Origin: Clostridia bacterium
GTDB taxonomy: Bacteria; Bacillota; Clostridia; Lachnospirales; Cellulosilyticaceae
Reading direction: 5' to 3'
DNA length: 64,000 nucleotides
Assembly (NCBI GenBank): GCA_029239755.1
Contig: JARBUI010000007.1
Span: 82,040 to 146,039, forward strand
Shown here in pieces: positions 41,101 through 53,170 of the stretch (positions are counted from its first letter, which is position 1; each line of letters starts with the position of its first letter). Made by a program: the position numbers and the translations under genes. Below the pieces are notes generated by a model that worked only from the letters and a program-made list of their open reading frames with translations, searched no databases and was not told the DNA's origin.

Positions 41101-41982
41101 TCACTCTTTTACTGCACCGGCTACTATGCCTGCAAATATGTACTTTTGAAATACAATGTAAATAAGAATAGTTGGTACCATAACAACTACTATAGCTGCA
41201 CTTAAATATTCCCATGCACTAAATTGCGAACTGCTAAAAGACATTAATGTAGTCGTAACTGTACGCAGTTTTGCAGATGGCATGTACAGATACGGAATAT
41301 ACATATCATTCATAACTTCTACCGCCTTTATAATAGCAAGGGTAGCTGTAGCTGGTTTTAAAAGCGGGAAAATAATTTTATAAAAGATTTGGAAGTATGT
41401 TGCCCCGTCTATCATAGCGCTTTCATCAAGAGATACAGGAATTTTATCTATAAACTGCATATAAATATAAAGCTGCATTAAATCAGCTGCTGCATAAATA
41501 ATAACAGGGGCCCATATTGTGTTGTACACACCTATACGGCTCATGATAGAGAAACGTGCTATTTCACAAATTTGTCCCGGAATGACCATACCTAATGCAA
41601 ATAATGCAATAAGTGTCTTTTTAAATTTAAAGTCAAAGCGGTGCAAGCAATAAGTAGTCATCGTTCCTAATAAAGCATTTACTGCAACACTTATTACAAC
41701 TAAGAAAATGGAATTTTTAAACCCCAGTAATATTTTCCCTTTGGTAAATACAACCATATAGTTTTCTAAATTCAAATTGGTTAAAGAAGGTAATTGAAGC
41801 GGAAAATCATTGCCTATTTGCGGAGCTGTTTTAAAAGATGCAAATAAAACAACTAACATCGGTAAAAATACAATAACCGTAATGCATGCCATAATGCTAT
41901 AAATAAGCCATTGATCCAGCTTTAGTGATGCTGATTTGGATTGTTTTCTGACATCATGGTTAATGCGAAAACTTGTCTGCAT
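41101..41982 (-). CDS. Carbohydrate ABC transporter permease (MalG type)
   Basis: DESAMIDGATYFQIFYKIIFPLLKP EAA motif; C-terminal FAGIVAGAVKE. Confidence 0.94.
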   Translation of the reverse strand: MQTSFRINHDVRKQSKSASLKLDQWLIYSIMACITVIVFLPMLVVLFASFKTAPQIGNDFPLQLPSLTNLNLENYMVVFTKGKILLGFKNSIFLVVISVAVNALLGTMTTYCLHRFDFKFKKTLIALFALGMVIPGQICEIARFSIMSRIGVYNTIWAPVIIYAAADLMQLYIYMQFIDKIPVSLDESAMIDGATYFQIFYKIIFPLLKPATATLAIIKAVEVMNDMYIPYLYMPSAKLRTVTTTLMSFSSSQFSAWEYLSAAIVVVMVPTILIYIVFQKYIFAGIVAGAVKE

Positions 41983-41983
41983 A

Positions 41984-42871
41984 TTATTTCCCCTCCTTTA
42001 AACCAAAAATATTTTTTTGAACCCAGTTAAATACAACTATCATCATAATTAATGAGATCCCCATTGTGGATGCCATTCCAAAGTTTTTATACTTAAAAGC
42101 CATCTGAATTGTACTAAGAGCAAAAGTGCTGCTTGCAGTACCTGGTCCCCCTTGTGTTATAACAAAAGGTATATCAAAAACTTGCAGTGCTCCTCTTAAG
42201 TTGAGGAATAACATAAGTTCTACAACGATTTTGATACTTGGTAAGATAATAAAAATAAGACGTTTAAAAGCATTGGCTCCGTCTACTACTGCCGCTTCAA
42301 TAATATCTTCTGGAATAGATTGCAACGCTGCTAAAAACAGAACGATATGAAATCCCGAATATCTCCAAAGCGAGACACTTACCAGTGAGTAATTAACAAC
42401 ACTAGGATTACTTAACCAGTTTTGTATCCAGCCTTCTAGACTAAGCATCTTTAAAATTTCGTTTAATGCCCCATTTACAGGACTAAAGAAAAAACTAAAA
42501 GCATAGGCTACAGCTACGCCATTAATAATATAGGGCATAAAAACAACCGATTTAAAAAATTTCATTCCTCTTAATTTACTGTTAAGTATAACTGCTGCAA
42601 TAATCTCCAAAGGAATAAAGCCTAAATGGATAATAAAATACAAAAAGTTGTTTTTTAAAGACACCCATATTTCCTTAGAGTTAAAGATAAGATCTTTATA
42701 ATTCTTAAATCCTATTATTTGTTGTACCTCACTAAAACCATCCCAACTTGTAAAGCTTGTTTGTAGAAGTTTTAGAGTTGGATAAACTACAAATACTAAT
42801 AATAATAGTACTGGAATAAACAAAAAAGTGATTAGGAGTACATTTTTTTGTGTCTTCAAACTATTCATCAT
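41984..42871 (-). CDS. Carbohydrate ABC transporter permease (MalF type)
   Basis: IEAAVVDGANAFKRLIFIILPSIK EAA motif; six TM. Confidence 0.94.
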   Translation of the reverse strand: MMNSLKTQKNVLLITFLFIPVLLLLVFVVYPTLKLLQTSFTSWDGFSEVQQIIGFKNYKDLIFNSKEIWVSLKNNFLYFIIHLGFIPLEIIAAVILNSKLRGMKFFKSVVFMPYIINGVAVAYAFSFFFSPVNGALNEILKMLSLEGWIQNWLSNPSVVNYSLVSVSLWRYSGFHIVLFLAALQSIPEDIIEAAVVDGANAFKRLIFIILPSIKIVVELMLFLNLRGALQVFDIPFVITQGGPGTASSTFALSTIQMAFKYKNFGMASTMGISLIMMIVVFNWVQKNIFGLKEGK

Positions 42872-42902
42872 TCTTCCTCCTTTTCAAATATATTTATTTC
42901 AA

Positions 42903-42944
42903 AAATAAATGAGGTGACCTTTCTAGGCCATCTCATTTATTTTT
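42903..42944 (-). terminator. Hairpin between SBP and permease genes (attenuator/terminator-like)
   Basis: aaataaatgaggtgacctttctaggccatctcatttattt. Confidence 0.6.
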
Positions 42945-42952
42945 AATGGCAT

Positions 42953-44308
42953 TTACTTCGTCGTGCTTTGTGCTTCTTGCCATGATTTATTTAGATTATT
43001 CATTAACTCATCTAGATCTTTACCTGACATCATCTCTTGACCTATTTGTTTTACATCAAATTTAGTTGCTGCTTGTATAGCTTGGAATTTTTTATTGCCT
43101 CCATCATAGATAACTGGATTTACATCGACACCTTCAAATGCTTCTGCAATGCAAGGCTCAACTCCTGCTTCAATAGATTTCATAGTAGAATTAACATTCA
43201 TAGCTTTAGTGAATGCTTGATAATTGGCTGCATCTGTTAAAAACCAGTTAATAAATTCTTTAGCCGCCGCCTCATTTTTACCACCTTGAGCTGTAGATAA
43301 AAATGTATCTGCCATTGTTATTGTATTTAACTTTTCTGAAGCATCTTTTCTTACAGGTAATAAGAAAGTTCCAATTTTATCACTTTTATCGCCCATAGCC
43401 TTCTGAGCATCTGCTAAAAACCATTGTCCTGCACAAAGCATTGCCCCTTTTGTACCAAACATTGCTTTTACTTGATCAAATCCCATACCAAGTGGATCTG
43501 TTCCAAATACCTCTGCGCTATATAGCTGATCAATCATTTGATATGCCTGATAAAATGGTTTATCAGGTGTAAAGGGCTGTGGATCTTCTGCCATTTTATT
43601 CCATAGCGTTCCATCATTAGCAACTAAAGACGGCATAAATTCGTTAAAAGGATAATCTGGCCAAGCATCTTTCCCTCCCATAAGGATTGGTATGTATTTA
43701 CCACCTGCTTTAATCGTTTCTGCAGCTTTTATAAACTCATCCCATGTTTTAGGTACTTCTAGATTGTATTCTGCAAATATTTCTTTGTTGTACCATACAA
43801 ACTCATTAAAAGCTTGAGTAGGAAGTGCTACTATTTTGCCATCTACTTTAAATGTCTCTGCATAAATACTGTCTCTAGCTGCTTCTAAATCAGATAAATC
43901 AGCTGCAATAGTACCAAAATCAGCTAACATATAAGGCTTTAATGCAAAAATATCTGGCATTTGATTGGCTGTCTTTCTGATTTTCATAGCTTGTTCAAAT
44001 TCGCCTGTATCTTTGAGATTCTCAATTTCAATGGTTACGTTAGGCTTCACCTTCTTATACTCGGCTACGACATCATAATTGTTTTTGGTAAAAATATTAT
44101 CCCACTGCAATAAAGTTAAAGTGATTTCTTCTTCCGTTTCAACCTTTGATTCAGCGCCAGCTGCTACTTCTTTAGTATCCGGAGTTGCTTCAGTTGTTTC
44201 TGCATTCTTCCCGCAACCCACAAAGCTAGATATTAACATTGTAATCGAGCAAAAAATTGTTAATCCTTTAAATAATTTTGTTCTTTTCATACTAACTCCT
44301 CCACTCAT
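42953..44308 (-). CDS. Extracellular sugar-binding lipoprotein
   Basis: SSFVGCGKN lipobox; SBP family 1 layout; start may be MKRTKLFKG. Confidence 0.92.
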   Translation of the reverse strand: MSGGVSMKRTKLFKGLTIFCSITMLISSFVGCGKNAETTEATPDTKEVAAGAESKVETEEEITLTLLQWDNIFTKNNYDVVAEYKKVKPNVTIEIENLKDTGEFEQAMKIRKTANQMPDIFALKPYMLADFGTIAADLSDLEAARDSIYAETFKVDGKIVALPTQAFNEFVWYNKEIFAEYNLEVPKTWDEFIKAAETIKAGGKYIPILMGGKDAWPDYPFNEFMPSLVANDGTLWNKMAEDPQPFTPDKPFYQAYQMIDQLYSAEVFGTDPLGMGFDQVKAMFGTKGAMLCAGQWFLADAQKAMGDKSDKIGTFLLPVRKDASEKLNTITMADTFLSTAQGGKNEAAAKEFINWFLTDAANYQAFTKAMNVNSTMKSIEAGVEPCIAEAFEGVDVNPVIYDGGNKKFQAIQAATKFDVKQIGQEMMSGKDLDELMNNLNKSWQEAQSTTK

Positions 44309-44463
44309 AACATGATTGATATGTTAAATATTATTTAATCCCTATGTCATAAGTATACATTTTACACAAACCAAATTTAATGATATTTCTTTTGAGTTAT
44401 TGATATTCCATTAGATTTTTAATCTACAAACCTAAATAATAGACATTTTGTTAACCTCGAAAA

Positions 44464-44489
44464 AGCCCATCCCTTTACGGGGATGGGCT
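44464..44489 (-). terminator. Rho-independent terminator after the YesN-type regulator
   Basis: agcccatcc-ctttacg-ggatgggct flanked by A/T runs. Confidence 0.85.
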
Positions 44490-44512
44490 ACTTTTCTATT
44501 ACCATTTTCAGC

Positions 44513-46120
44513 TTATTTTGATTTAAAACAGTTTGGAGATGTTCCCGTTGCCTTTTTAAACACTCTGCTAAAATGTTCTACATTGGCATACCCTACTTGA
44601 TCACTTATTTCATACATTTTTAGATTTGTCTTACTTATTAGCTCTTTTGCCTTTTCTAATCGTACTCCAGTCAAATAATCTTTAAAGCTCATCTCTACTT
44701 CTTTAGTAAATAGGGTACTTAAATGACTGGCACTTAATTCCACATGCTCACTCACTTTAGCTAGACAAAGTTCCTTATCTGAATAATTTTGATTAATAAA
44801 ATTTATGGCTTTTAAGATAATTCTATTCCTTTTAGTATTCACTGTACTGCTCAACTTCTCAAATAAATTAAATACGATTTGTTTAACGTAGTCATTTATT
44901 TCTTCTAAAGTTTCAAATGTTATTATCCTTTCATAAAAGTCTGATTCATTGATATAACATCTTAGCCTTTCTTCTCCTATTTCATTAATGTATCGCCCTA
45001 AAATAAATACGATTTCCATGTAGAAGGGATAGGATTGATTAATTTGCTCCAGCTTTAAATGATACATGGATTCGAAAATTTGCTCAAGTTCTTGCGACAG
45101 CTTTTCTTTATCCATTACCCTCAATGCTCCTAATATTTTTCCTTCTTTATCTATTTTATCCAAGTTATAATTGTGACTATCAGCTGACGCATCCTCCGGA
45201 AAAATATTTCTTCCCTTGCCAAGTATAAATCTTAAATTTGCATAAGCTTTTGCCTCATCAGCACATAGCTTAGCTTGATTTATGCCTTGTCGAATCTCGC
45301 TAACTCCTATTGTTATAGTAATGTTAATATAATTCTGAATGACATAGCGGATACTCTTTAACAGCTCATTCAATTCACCCTTTATATGAGCTACACTTAC
45401 CCCTTCAAAACATAATATGATTAAGTATTCATCCGGGGACACACTTACTACCTCCCCTTTCCCTCTGTCTTTCAAGACTTCTTCTACCGAATGTACCATA
45501 GAATTCATGAACATTACTAGTGAATAGTCCGTGTATTTTTCAATAATCTTTTTGTAGTCATCTACTAATAGCTGGCAGACAACTATATTACTTTGCTTCA
45601 TCAGCCTGATGCCAAGTGTCTCAAAAGAATACTTGTATTGTTCTACTCCTCCCTTTAGGAGCATATCTTTTAAATAATGATTTTTAGTATCCTTAATCTT
45701 TTGATCTGCTGTCTCTTTTTTCTCATCTAAGTTTATAGTCTTCTGATGTTTACTTAGTACATGGATAAATGTATCCAGAAGACTATCTGGTGTCATTTCT
45801 GACTTTAAGATATAATCCTCTACCCCAAGTTTAAAGGCTTGTCTCAAAAGATTATAGTCATTATACCCACTTAAAGCTATGACTGGTATATTGTATTCCA
45901 TCTTCCTAAGTTCAGCTAAGAACTCTATGCCATCCATAATAGGCATGTTAATATCCGTTACTACAAGATCAATTTCAGGCTTCTCTACTAATAATTTTAA
46001 TGCCTGCTTACCATTAGAGGCTTCGAAGCCTACATCAAAATTGTGTTTTCCCCAATCGACAAGGGATCTTATAGCAATCCTTACTAAGGGTTCATCATCA
46101 ATAATCATTACTCTATACAT
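44513..46120 (-). CDS. AraC-type response regulator (YesN-like)
   Basis: Receiver VDLVVTDINMPIMDGIEFLAELR; C-terminal AraC HTH CLAKVSEHVELSASHLSTLFTKEVEMSFKDYLTGVRLEKAKELI...VGYANVEHFSRVFKKATGTSP. Confidence 0.94.
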   Translation of the reverse strand: MYRVMIIDDEPLVRIAIRSLVDWGKHNFDVGFEASNGKQALKLLVEKPEIDLVVTDINMPIMDGIEFLAELRKMEYNIPVIALSGYNDYNLLRQAFKLGVEDYILKSEMTPDSLLDTFIHVLSKHQKTINLDEKKETADQKIKDTKNHYLKDMLLKGGVEQYKYSFETLGIRLMKQSNIVVCQLLVDDYKKIIEKYTDYSLVMFMNSMVHSVEEVLKDRGKGEVVSVSPDEYLIILCFEGVSVAHIKGELNELLKSIRYVIQNYINITITIGVSEIRQGINQAKLCADEAKAYANLRFILGKGRNIFPEDASADSHNYNLDKIDKEGKILGALRVMDKEKLSQELEQIFESMYHLKLEQINQSYPFYMEIVFILGRYINEIGEERLRCYINESDFYERIITFETLEEINDYVKQIVFNLFEKLSSTVNTKRNRIILKAINFINQNYSDKELCLAKVSEHVELSASHLSTLFTKEVEMSFKDYLTGVRLEKAKELISKTNLKMYEISDQVGYANVEHFSRVFKKATGTSPNCFKSK

Positions 46121-47883
46121 ACTTCATCCTCCCTGTCATTTAGTAATATAGGTAGTCTCAAAGAAACCTTTGTGTATGCATCCAATTCACTTTCTATCGT
46201 TATGCCATATATCTTGCCATGATTAAGCTGAATACGCTTATTTACATTTCCAACCCCCATACTTGTAAAACCCTTCTCATTTTTACAGTTTTCACTTAGT
46301 ACTCTACTGATTTGTTCAGATGACATACCAACACCAATATCTTTTATCTCAAAAATAACATTTTGATTGCACAGATACCCTGTAACACTTATAGATCCTT
46401 TTTCTTCACTATTGCATACACCATGTAGTACTGCGTTTTCAATGATAGGCTGTAATAATAAACGTAAAATATAGAACTCTTCGAGCTGCTCGTCTACCTC
46501 AAAGATTACATCAAATTTATCTGCATACCTAATTTTCATGATATCAATATAGCTTTTTAGATTCTCCAACTCATCTTTGATTTGAATATACTTACCCTTT
46601 TTACCAAATGATGCGTTTAGCAATTTGATAAGCGACTCTGTCATATGCCCTATATTATCTGCTTTAGCAATCATAGCCATAAAACGAATAGCATTTAAAG
46701 TATTGGATAAAAAATGCGGATTAATCTGAGATTGTAATACTTCAATTTCTGCTTTGTTTCTTTCTCTCTCTTTTTTATCTTTTTCATTAATCAGATTATT
46801 GATTTCATACACCATTCTGTTAAAAGCTTTTCCTAAATTATTAATTTCTTTATTAGCATGCAGCACTATAGTTGCTGTAAAATCGCCCTTCTCAACTTCA
46901 CCCATCTTTTCAGTTAATTTTCTAATAGGATTTAAAATATCTTTGAAATAAAATATTGAAAAGGATACAAACAAAAGAATCAAAATTAAAAACATAAAAT
47001 TGAGATAGGTATTAATGATTTTTACATCTTCCGTTATATAACTATGGTCTACTAGACTTACTACCTTCCATTGTACTTTTTCAACTGCTGCAGTTGTAAC
47101 AAGCATATTAGTATTAGTATCTACTTTTTCACTTATCATCGTCTTATCCCTAGCCATTAATATTACATTATCTTCATTAACTATAAATAAATTCCCTTTA
47201 CTTTTAAAGGGCTCCTTAGCGTAGTAAATGTCAGGTATATGACTCTTAAATACAACATAAATAACCTCTATTTTATTTTTTTCAGAAAGTTTCTGTGGAG
47301 TCACTGCCACAGAAATAGTATTCTTATCATTTTTGGTATTTAAAAATGAGGGTGAAAGCTCTGGAATAAATACTTTGTTTGGGTGTTTTTGTATATCACT
47401 GTACCAATCCATATTACGTATTATTTCTTGCCTTACCGATAAAGTATTTTTATAAGTGTAAGTACGTCCATCCTTCAGAAAAAATGCTACCGAAACAACT
47501 TCATTGTTATAATTAAATAGATAATTAAGATTACGATCTATCTGTTTAGAAATTTTAAATTTTAGATTTATAGCTTGTTCATAAGCCCATTCATTAACTA
47601 AGTCATTGATTACATTATCATTGGATAAGGTCGATGCAGCAAGAGAAGCTCGTTTAATATCATTACTTAAGTTATCAGCTACCTGAAGTACAAGTTGATT
47701 TAAATTATACGATGCATTTCTTAATAATGTATCCGTAACAACTGTACTCATTATTAGGTTAATACTGATAATAGGTACAACCAGTATCAATATAAATGCT
47801 CTGAAATACTTAAATCTCATACTGTATATCTTATTTTTCATACTCTTCATCCTCCTACTTGATCTTTTAAAATCATCCAACAA
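46108..47883 (-). CDS. Sensor histidine kinase (YesM-like)
   Basis: Two TM, HAMP, SQINPHFLSNTLNAIRFMA, LLQPIIENAVLHGV; overlaps the regulator gene by 13 nt. Confidence 0.94.
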   Translation of the reverse strand: MLDDFKRSSRRMKSMKNKIYSMRFKYFRAFILILVVPIISINLIMSTVVTDTLLRNASYNLNQLVLQVADNLSNDIKRASLAASTLSNDNVINDLVNEWAYEQAINLKFKISKQIDRNLNYLFNYNNEVVSVAFFLKDGRTYTYKNTLSVRQEIIRNMDWYSDIQKHPNKVFIPELSPSFLNTKNDKNTISVAVTPQKLSEKNKIEVIYVVFKSHIPDIYYAKEPFKSKGNLFIVNEDNVILMARDKTMISEKVDTNTNMLVTTAAVEKVQWKVVSLVDHSYITEDVKIINTYLNFMFLILILLFVSFSIFYFKDILNPIRKLTEKMGEVEKGDFTATIVLHANKEINNLGKAFNRMVYEINNLINEKDKKERERNKAEIEVLQSQINPHFLSNTLNAIRFMAMIAKADNIGHMTESLIKLLNASFGKKGKYIQIKDELENLKSYIDIMKIRYADKFDVIFEVDEQLEEFYILRLLLQPIIENAVLHGVCNSEEKGSISVTGYLCNQNVIFEIKDIGVGMSSEQISRVLSENCKNEKGFTSMGVGNVNKRIQLNHGKIYGITIESELDAYTKVSLRLPILLNDREDEVCIE

Positions 47884-48060
47884 AAATGTTCAAATCATCT
47901 GAAGGGTTATATATTAGTACCTATTAATTTATTGAAAGTGATTTAAAATTTTGTCGATTATTAGTATAGCATAACAAATTAGGGAATTGTACTATTAAAT
48001 GTAAAGTAATATTATCTTTTCATATGCAAAGATGATCCAATCTCTTCTTATCTTGTGTGT

Positions 48061-48189
48061 CTAATAAACTAAATGCCCAAAAGGTTTTCCATTCTTAATC
48101 GTCTCATCATCTAAGACAAATCCTTTTCGAATATACCCTTTTAGTGTCTTGGCTACCAACTGGTGAAATCTAGCCGCCTTCTTTTCGAA
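48061..48189 (-). pseudogene. Degenerate RhuM-family-like remnant
   Basis: Minus-strand translation FEKKAARFHQLVAKTLKGYIRKGFVLDDETIKNGKPFGHLVY* resembles the conserved (Q)FR.WAT..LKEYI.KGF.LDDERLK.G..FG block of RhuM proteins; stop just upstream, no intact ORF. Confidence 0.5.
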
Positions 48190-48286
48190 CTATTTCCATT
48201 TGGGAAACGGTTGAACTACGCTAGTTGTAAATGTATTAAACAAACACCCTTATCTTTAAAAACCCTTAGAATCATTCACAAAAAAT

Positions 48287-48323
48287 AACACTACAACCCG
48301 CATAAAAACTGGGCTGTAGTGTT
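48287..48323 (-). terminator. Rho-independent terminator of guaA
   Basis: aacactacaaccc-gcataaaaact-gggctgtagtgtttt. Confidence 0.85.
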
Positions 48324-48330
48324 TTCACTA

Positions 48331-48392
48331 TCTATTCAAACTCAATAGTTGCTGGTGGTTTCCCTGTGCAGTCATACATGACACGGTTAACC
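48331..48392 (-). repeat. guaA 3'-end copy (62-bp direct repeat, guaA-proximal att-like copy)
   Basis: 58/62 identical to 35265-35326; includes the guaA stop codon. Confidence 0.9.
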
Positions 48393-49873
48393 CCTTTTAC
48401 TTCATTTACAATTCTAGTTGTTACTTTTCCAAGTACTTCCCATGGAAGCTCTGCTGATTCTGCTGTCATAAAGTCACTTGTAGTTACTGCACGAAGTGCA
48501 ATGGCATAATCATAAGTTCTTTCGTCTCCCATTACGCCTACTGAACGCATATTGGTAAGGGCAGCAAAGTACTGACCAATTTCTTTTGCAATGCCTGCTT
48601 TTGCAATTTCTTCACGATAGATAAAGTCTGCATCCTGTACAATTTTTACTTTTTCTGGGGTAACATCCCCAATAATTCTAATGCCAAGACCTGGTCCTGG
48701 GAAAGGTTGTCTAAATACAAGGTATTCCGGAATACCTAATTCTAAACCTGCCCTGCGTACTTCATCTTTAAATAGCAGGCGTAATGGCTCAATAATTTCT
48801 TTAAAGTCTACACAATCAGGTAATCCCCCTACATTGTGGTGCGACTTAATTACTGCTGATTTACCAAGCCCACTTTCGATCACATCTGGATAAATGGTTC
48901 CTTGAACTAAGAAATCAACAGAACCAATTTTCTTAGCTTCTTCTTCGAATACACGAATAAATTCTTCACCAATAATTTTTCTTTTAGCCTCTGGCTCTTC
49001 AACACCTTTTAATTTTTCATAAAATCTATCTTGTGCATTGACACGGATAAAGTTAAGGTCATAGTGTCCTTCTGGACCAAATACCGCTTCTACTTCATCC
49101 CCTTCATCTTTTCTAAGAAGCCCATGATCTACAAATACACATGTAAGCTGTTTACCAATAGCTTTAGAGAGCATAACAGCTGCTACTGAAGAGTCTACCC
49201 CACCTGATAGAGCACATAATACTTTCCCGTTACCTATTTTCTCACGAAGTGCTTCGATACTTGTTTCTACGAAAGAATCCATTTTCCAGTCACCACTGCA
49301 TTCACAAATGTTGTGAACAAAGTTTGAAATCATCTTCATTCCTTCTTGTGTATGCATAACTTCTGGATGGAACTGAACTGCGTAAAGTCCTTTATCCACA
49401 TTTTCCATTCCAGCTACTGGACATACTGGTGTGTGAGCTGTTACTGCAAAGTTTGCTGGTGCTGTTTCAATATAATCTGTATGACTCATCCAACAAATTG
49501 TTGAAGGCGATATCCCTTCGAATAATGTTGACCCAGTGTTGACATTAACCTCGGTTTTACCATACTCACTTACTGGTGCGGTTACTACTTTTCCACCTAA
49601 AAGGTGTGACATAAGCTGAGAACCATAGCAAATACCTAGTATTGGAATACCTAATTCAAAAATAGCTTTATCACAAAGAGGTGATTCCACGCCATATACA
49701 CTATTAGGCCCTCCAGTAAAAATAATACCTTTTGGATTCATTTCTTTAATTTTATCTAAACCGATATTGTAAGGATGTACTTCACAATATACATTACTTT
49801 CTCTAACACGTCTTGCAATAAGCTGATTGTATTGTCCACCAAAGTCAAGAACTATAACCAGTTCATGTTCCAT
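48332..49873 (-). CDS. guaA: GMP synthase (glutamine-hydrolysing)
   Basis: GATase [32 protein letters not shown]-loop; [15 protein letters not shown]-terminus. Confidence 0.97.
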   Translation of the reverse strand: MEHELVIVLDFGGQYNQLIARRVRESNVYCEVHPYNIGLDKIKEMNPKGIIFTGGPNSVYGVESPLCDKAIFELGIPILGICYGSQLMSHLLGGKVVTAPVSEYGKTEVNVNTGSTLFEGISPSTICWMSHTDYIETAPANFAVTAHTPVCPVAGMENVDKGLYAVQFHPEVMHTQEGMKMISNFVHNICECSGDWKMDSFVETSIEALREKIGNGKVLCALSGGVDSSVAAVMLSKAIGKQLTCVFVDHGLLRKDEGDEVEAVFGPEGHYDLNFIRVNAQDRFYEKLKGVEEPEAKRKIIGEEFIRVFEEEAKKIGSVDFLVQGTIYPDVIESGLGKSAVIKSHHNVGGLPDCVDFKEIIEPLRLLFKDEVRRAGLELGIPEYLVFRQPFPGPGLGIRIIGDVTPEKVKIVQDADFIYREEIAKAGIAKEIGQYFAALTNMRSVGVMGDERTYDYAIALRAVTTSDFMTAESAELPWEVLGKVTTRIVNEVKGVNRVMYDCTGKPPATIEFE

Positions 49874-49904
49874 GCCGATAAGCCTCCTTAATTTTCTACA
49901 AAAT

Positions 49905-49924
49905 GGCAGGTACCAAGACCTGCC
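49905..49924 (-). terminator. Small hairpin between guaB and guaA
   Basis: ggcaggt-accaag-acctgcc. Confidence 0.5.
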
Positions 49925-49935
49925 GCTACGTGAAT

Positions 49936-51444
<1,509 letters not shown>

Positions 51445-51572
51445 TTAAAACAATACTATAAGTTTTTGTACACTTTAACACATCCATTTAGGGGTTGTCA
51501 AGATATCTGTTAAATCCTTAAAATTATTGTTTATTTTGTATTTTTCTTATAGCTTTTACAATAAAAAGCTGT

Positions 51573-51614
51573 AAAAAAATATAAGCTATAAAAACTTATA
51601 GCTTATATTTTTTT
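51573..51614 (-). terminator. 18-bp perfect-stem terminator overlapping the stop of the preceding CDS
   Basis: aaaaaaatataagctata-aaaact-tatagcttatattttttt. Confidence 0.8.
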
Positions 51615-52112
51615 AAATACTTTATGAGGCGCTTGTTTATACATTTCATTTAAAAAAGCTTCATTGGGCGTAACAAGTATCTTATACATAACACTGTCTT
51701 TAGACACCATAATGACATACGTATTAGCTCCATTTTTCCCATCACTTGCATTAATAACCTTACTGGCTTTTTCTAATAAATGCTTTCTTGTTTCATCTTG
51801 AATACTTGCCATGACTTCTATGGTTTTCATGTTAATTGTAATAACTCTTTTACGCTTAGATCTATTAAAGATTACATCGATATCTAATTCATTATTCGTT
51901 AAGATATATTCATACTCTCTATTAAATTTATTAAAAAAAGTTGCGGCTCCAAATAAAACAGCTAAAATAACAATTGGGCCTATTAATTGCCCTCCTAAAA
52001 AAAGTGCAATAGCTGCTATAAGTATTGCTCCAGCTACAACTCCTGTTTGGGCTAAGTTATCCGAAGCTGATTTTTTTTGCTTAACAAGATATTCTTTAAA
52101 AATTTCTGCCAT
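51603..52112 (-). CDS. Two-TM membrane protein of unknown function (DUF6106-like)
   Basis: TM pair near the N-terminus followed by EYEYILTNNELDIDVIFNRSKRKRVITINMKTIEVMA. Confidence 0.6.
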   Translation of the reverse strand: MAEIFKEYLVKQKKSASDNLAQTGVVAGAILIAAIALFLGGQLIGPIVILAVLFGAATFFNKFNREYEYILTNNELDIDVIFNRSKRKRVITINMKTIEVMASIQDETRKHLLEKASKVINASDGKNGANTYVIMVSKDSVMYKILVTPNEAFLNEMYKQAPHKVFKKI

Positions 52113-52315
52113 AATCTGTGTCCTCCTTCTCCTTGATTCTATTAAATCATTTATATTAAAAATACTATAAAACTACGTATTTTTCAACATTTATTGAATT
52201 ATATTTTATATTTATCATAGATTTCCATAATAAAGTAATAATTCGATAGCTTGTTCTCATAAGATAGTAATAAACTACTTATGAGTAATACTTATTAGAG
52301 CTAGGGGGAATCAAG

Positions 52316-53170
52316 TTGGATCTATTATTTGCTTTAAAAGCTGCTCTTCTTGGTGTCATCGAGGGCATTACCGAGTTTTTGCCAGTCTCTTCTACGGGAC
52401 ATCTTATTATTTTTGCTAATCTCTTTAAATTTTATAGTAACACAAATAAAGCCTATGTAGATATGTTCAACATGGTTATTCAGCTTGGGGCTATTCTAGC
52501 TGTTGTAGTACTCTATCGCCATAAAATCATTGAAACAGTCATTCATTTATTTCCCAGCAAAAAAACTCCTATTCTAAAAAGCGGCCTTTACTTTTGGTGT
52601 ATGATTCTTATTTCTTGTATTCCAGCAGGAGTCATTGGAATAAAGTACCATAGTATCATTAAAGAAAAGCTTTTTAATCCGCTTACAGTAGCATGTGCAC
52701 TATTTGTCGGCGGCGTATGGATGTTATATGCTGAAAGCAAGCTTCGAACTAAATCTAATGACTCCCTATCTGATCTATCCATTAATCCATGGCAGGCGCT
52801 GATCGTAGGACTTTTTCAGGTTTTGTCTGTAATCCCTGGCATGTCGCGCTCCGCTTCTACTATTATAGGCGGCTGGGTGGCAGGCTTTTCTACAGTAGCT
52901 GCAGCTGAATATTCATTTTTCCTTGCCATTCCTGTTATGCTTGGTGAAAGCCTTCTTAATGTATTAGAAATGAAAGCAAACCTCTCAAACATGGAATGGA
53001 TTTCTCTTGGCATTGGTTTTATGGTTTCTTTTATTGTGGCACTCCTTGTTATTGATTCGTTTATTGCATTTTTAAAGAAGAAACCCATGAAAACTTTTGC
53101 TGCTTATAGAATTATCTTTGCCTTTATAGTACTCACTATGGGTGCATTCGGATTATTTATTCAAACTTAG
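52316..53170 (+). CDS. uppP: Undecaprenyl-diphosphatase
   Basis: [20 protein letters not shown] and [15 protein letters not shown] signatures; TTG start with upstream aggggg. Confidence 0.96.
   Translation: MDLLFALKAALLGVIEGITEFLPVSSTGHLIIFANLFKFYSNTNKAYVDMFNMVIQLGAILAVVVLYRHKIIETVIHLFPSKKTPILKSGLYFWCMILISCIPAGVIGIKYHSIIKEKLFNPLTVACALFVGGVWMLYAESKLRTKSNDSLSDLSINPWQALIVGLFQVLSVIPGMSRSASTIIGGWVAGFSTVAAAEYSFFLAIPVMLGESLLNVLEMKANLSNMEWISLGIGFMVSFIVALLVIDSFIAFLKKKPMKTFAAYRIIFAFIVLTMGAFGLFIQT

Noticed and set aside
41039-41215. N-terminal 59 aa of the 1964-aa ORF
   Set aside because: Overlaps the permease gene in another frame; a good RBS and signal peptide start at 41038/41032.
35327-48330. Island as a prophage or ICE
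   Set aside because: No integrase, relaxase, structural phage or conjugation genes in the segment; only att-like repeats and a possible RhuM remnant.
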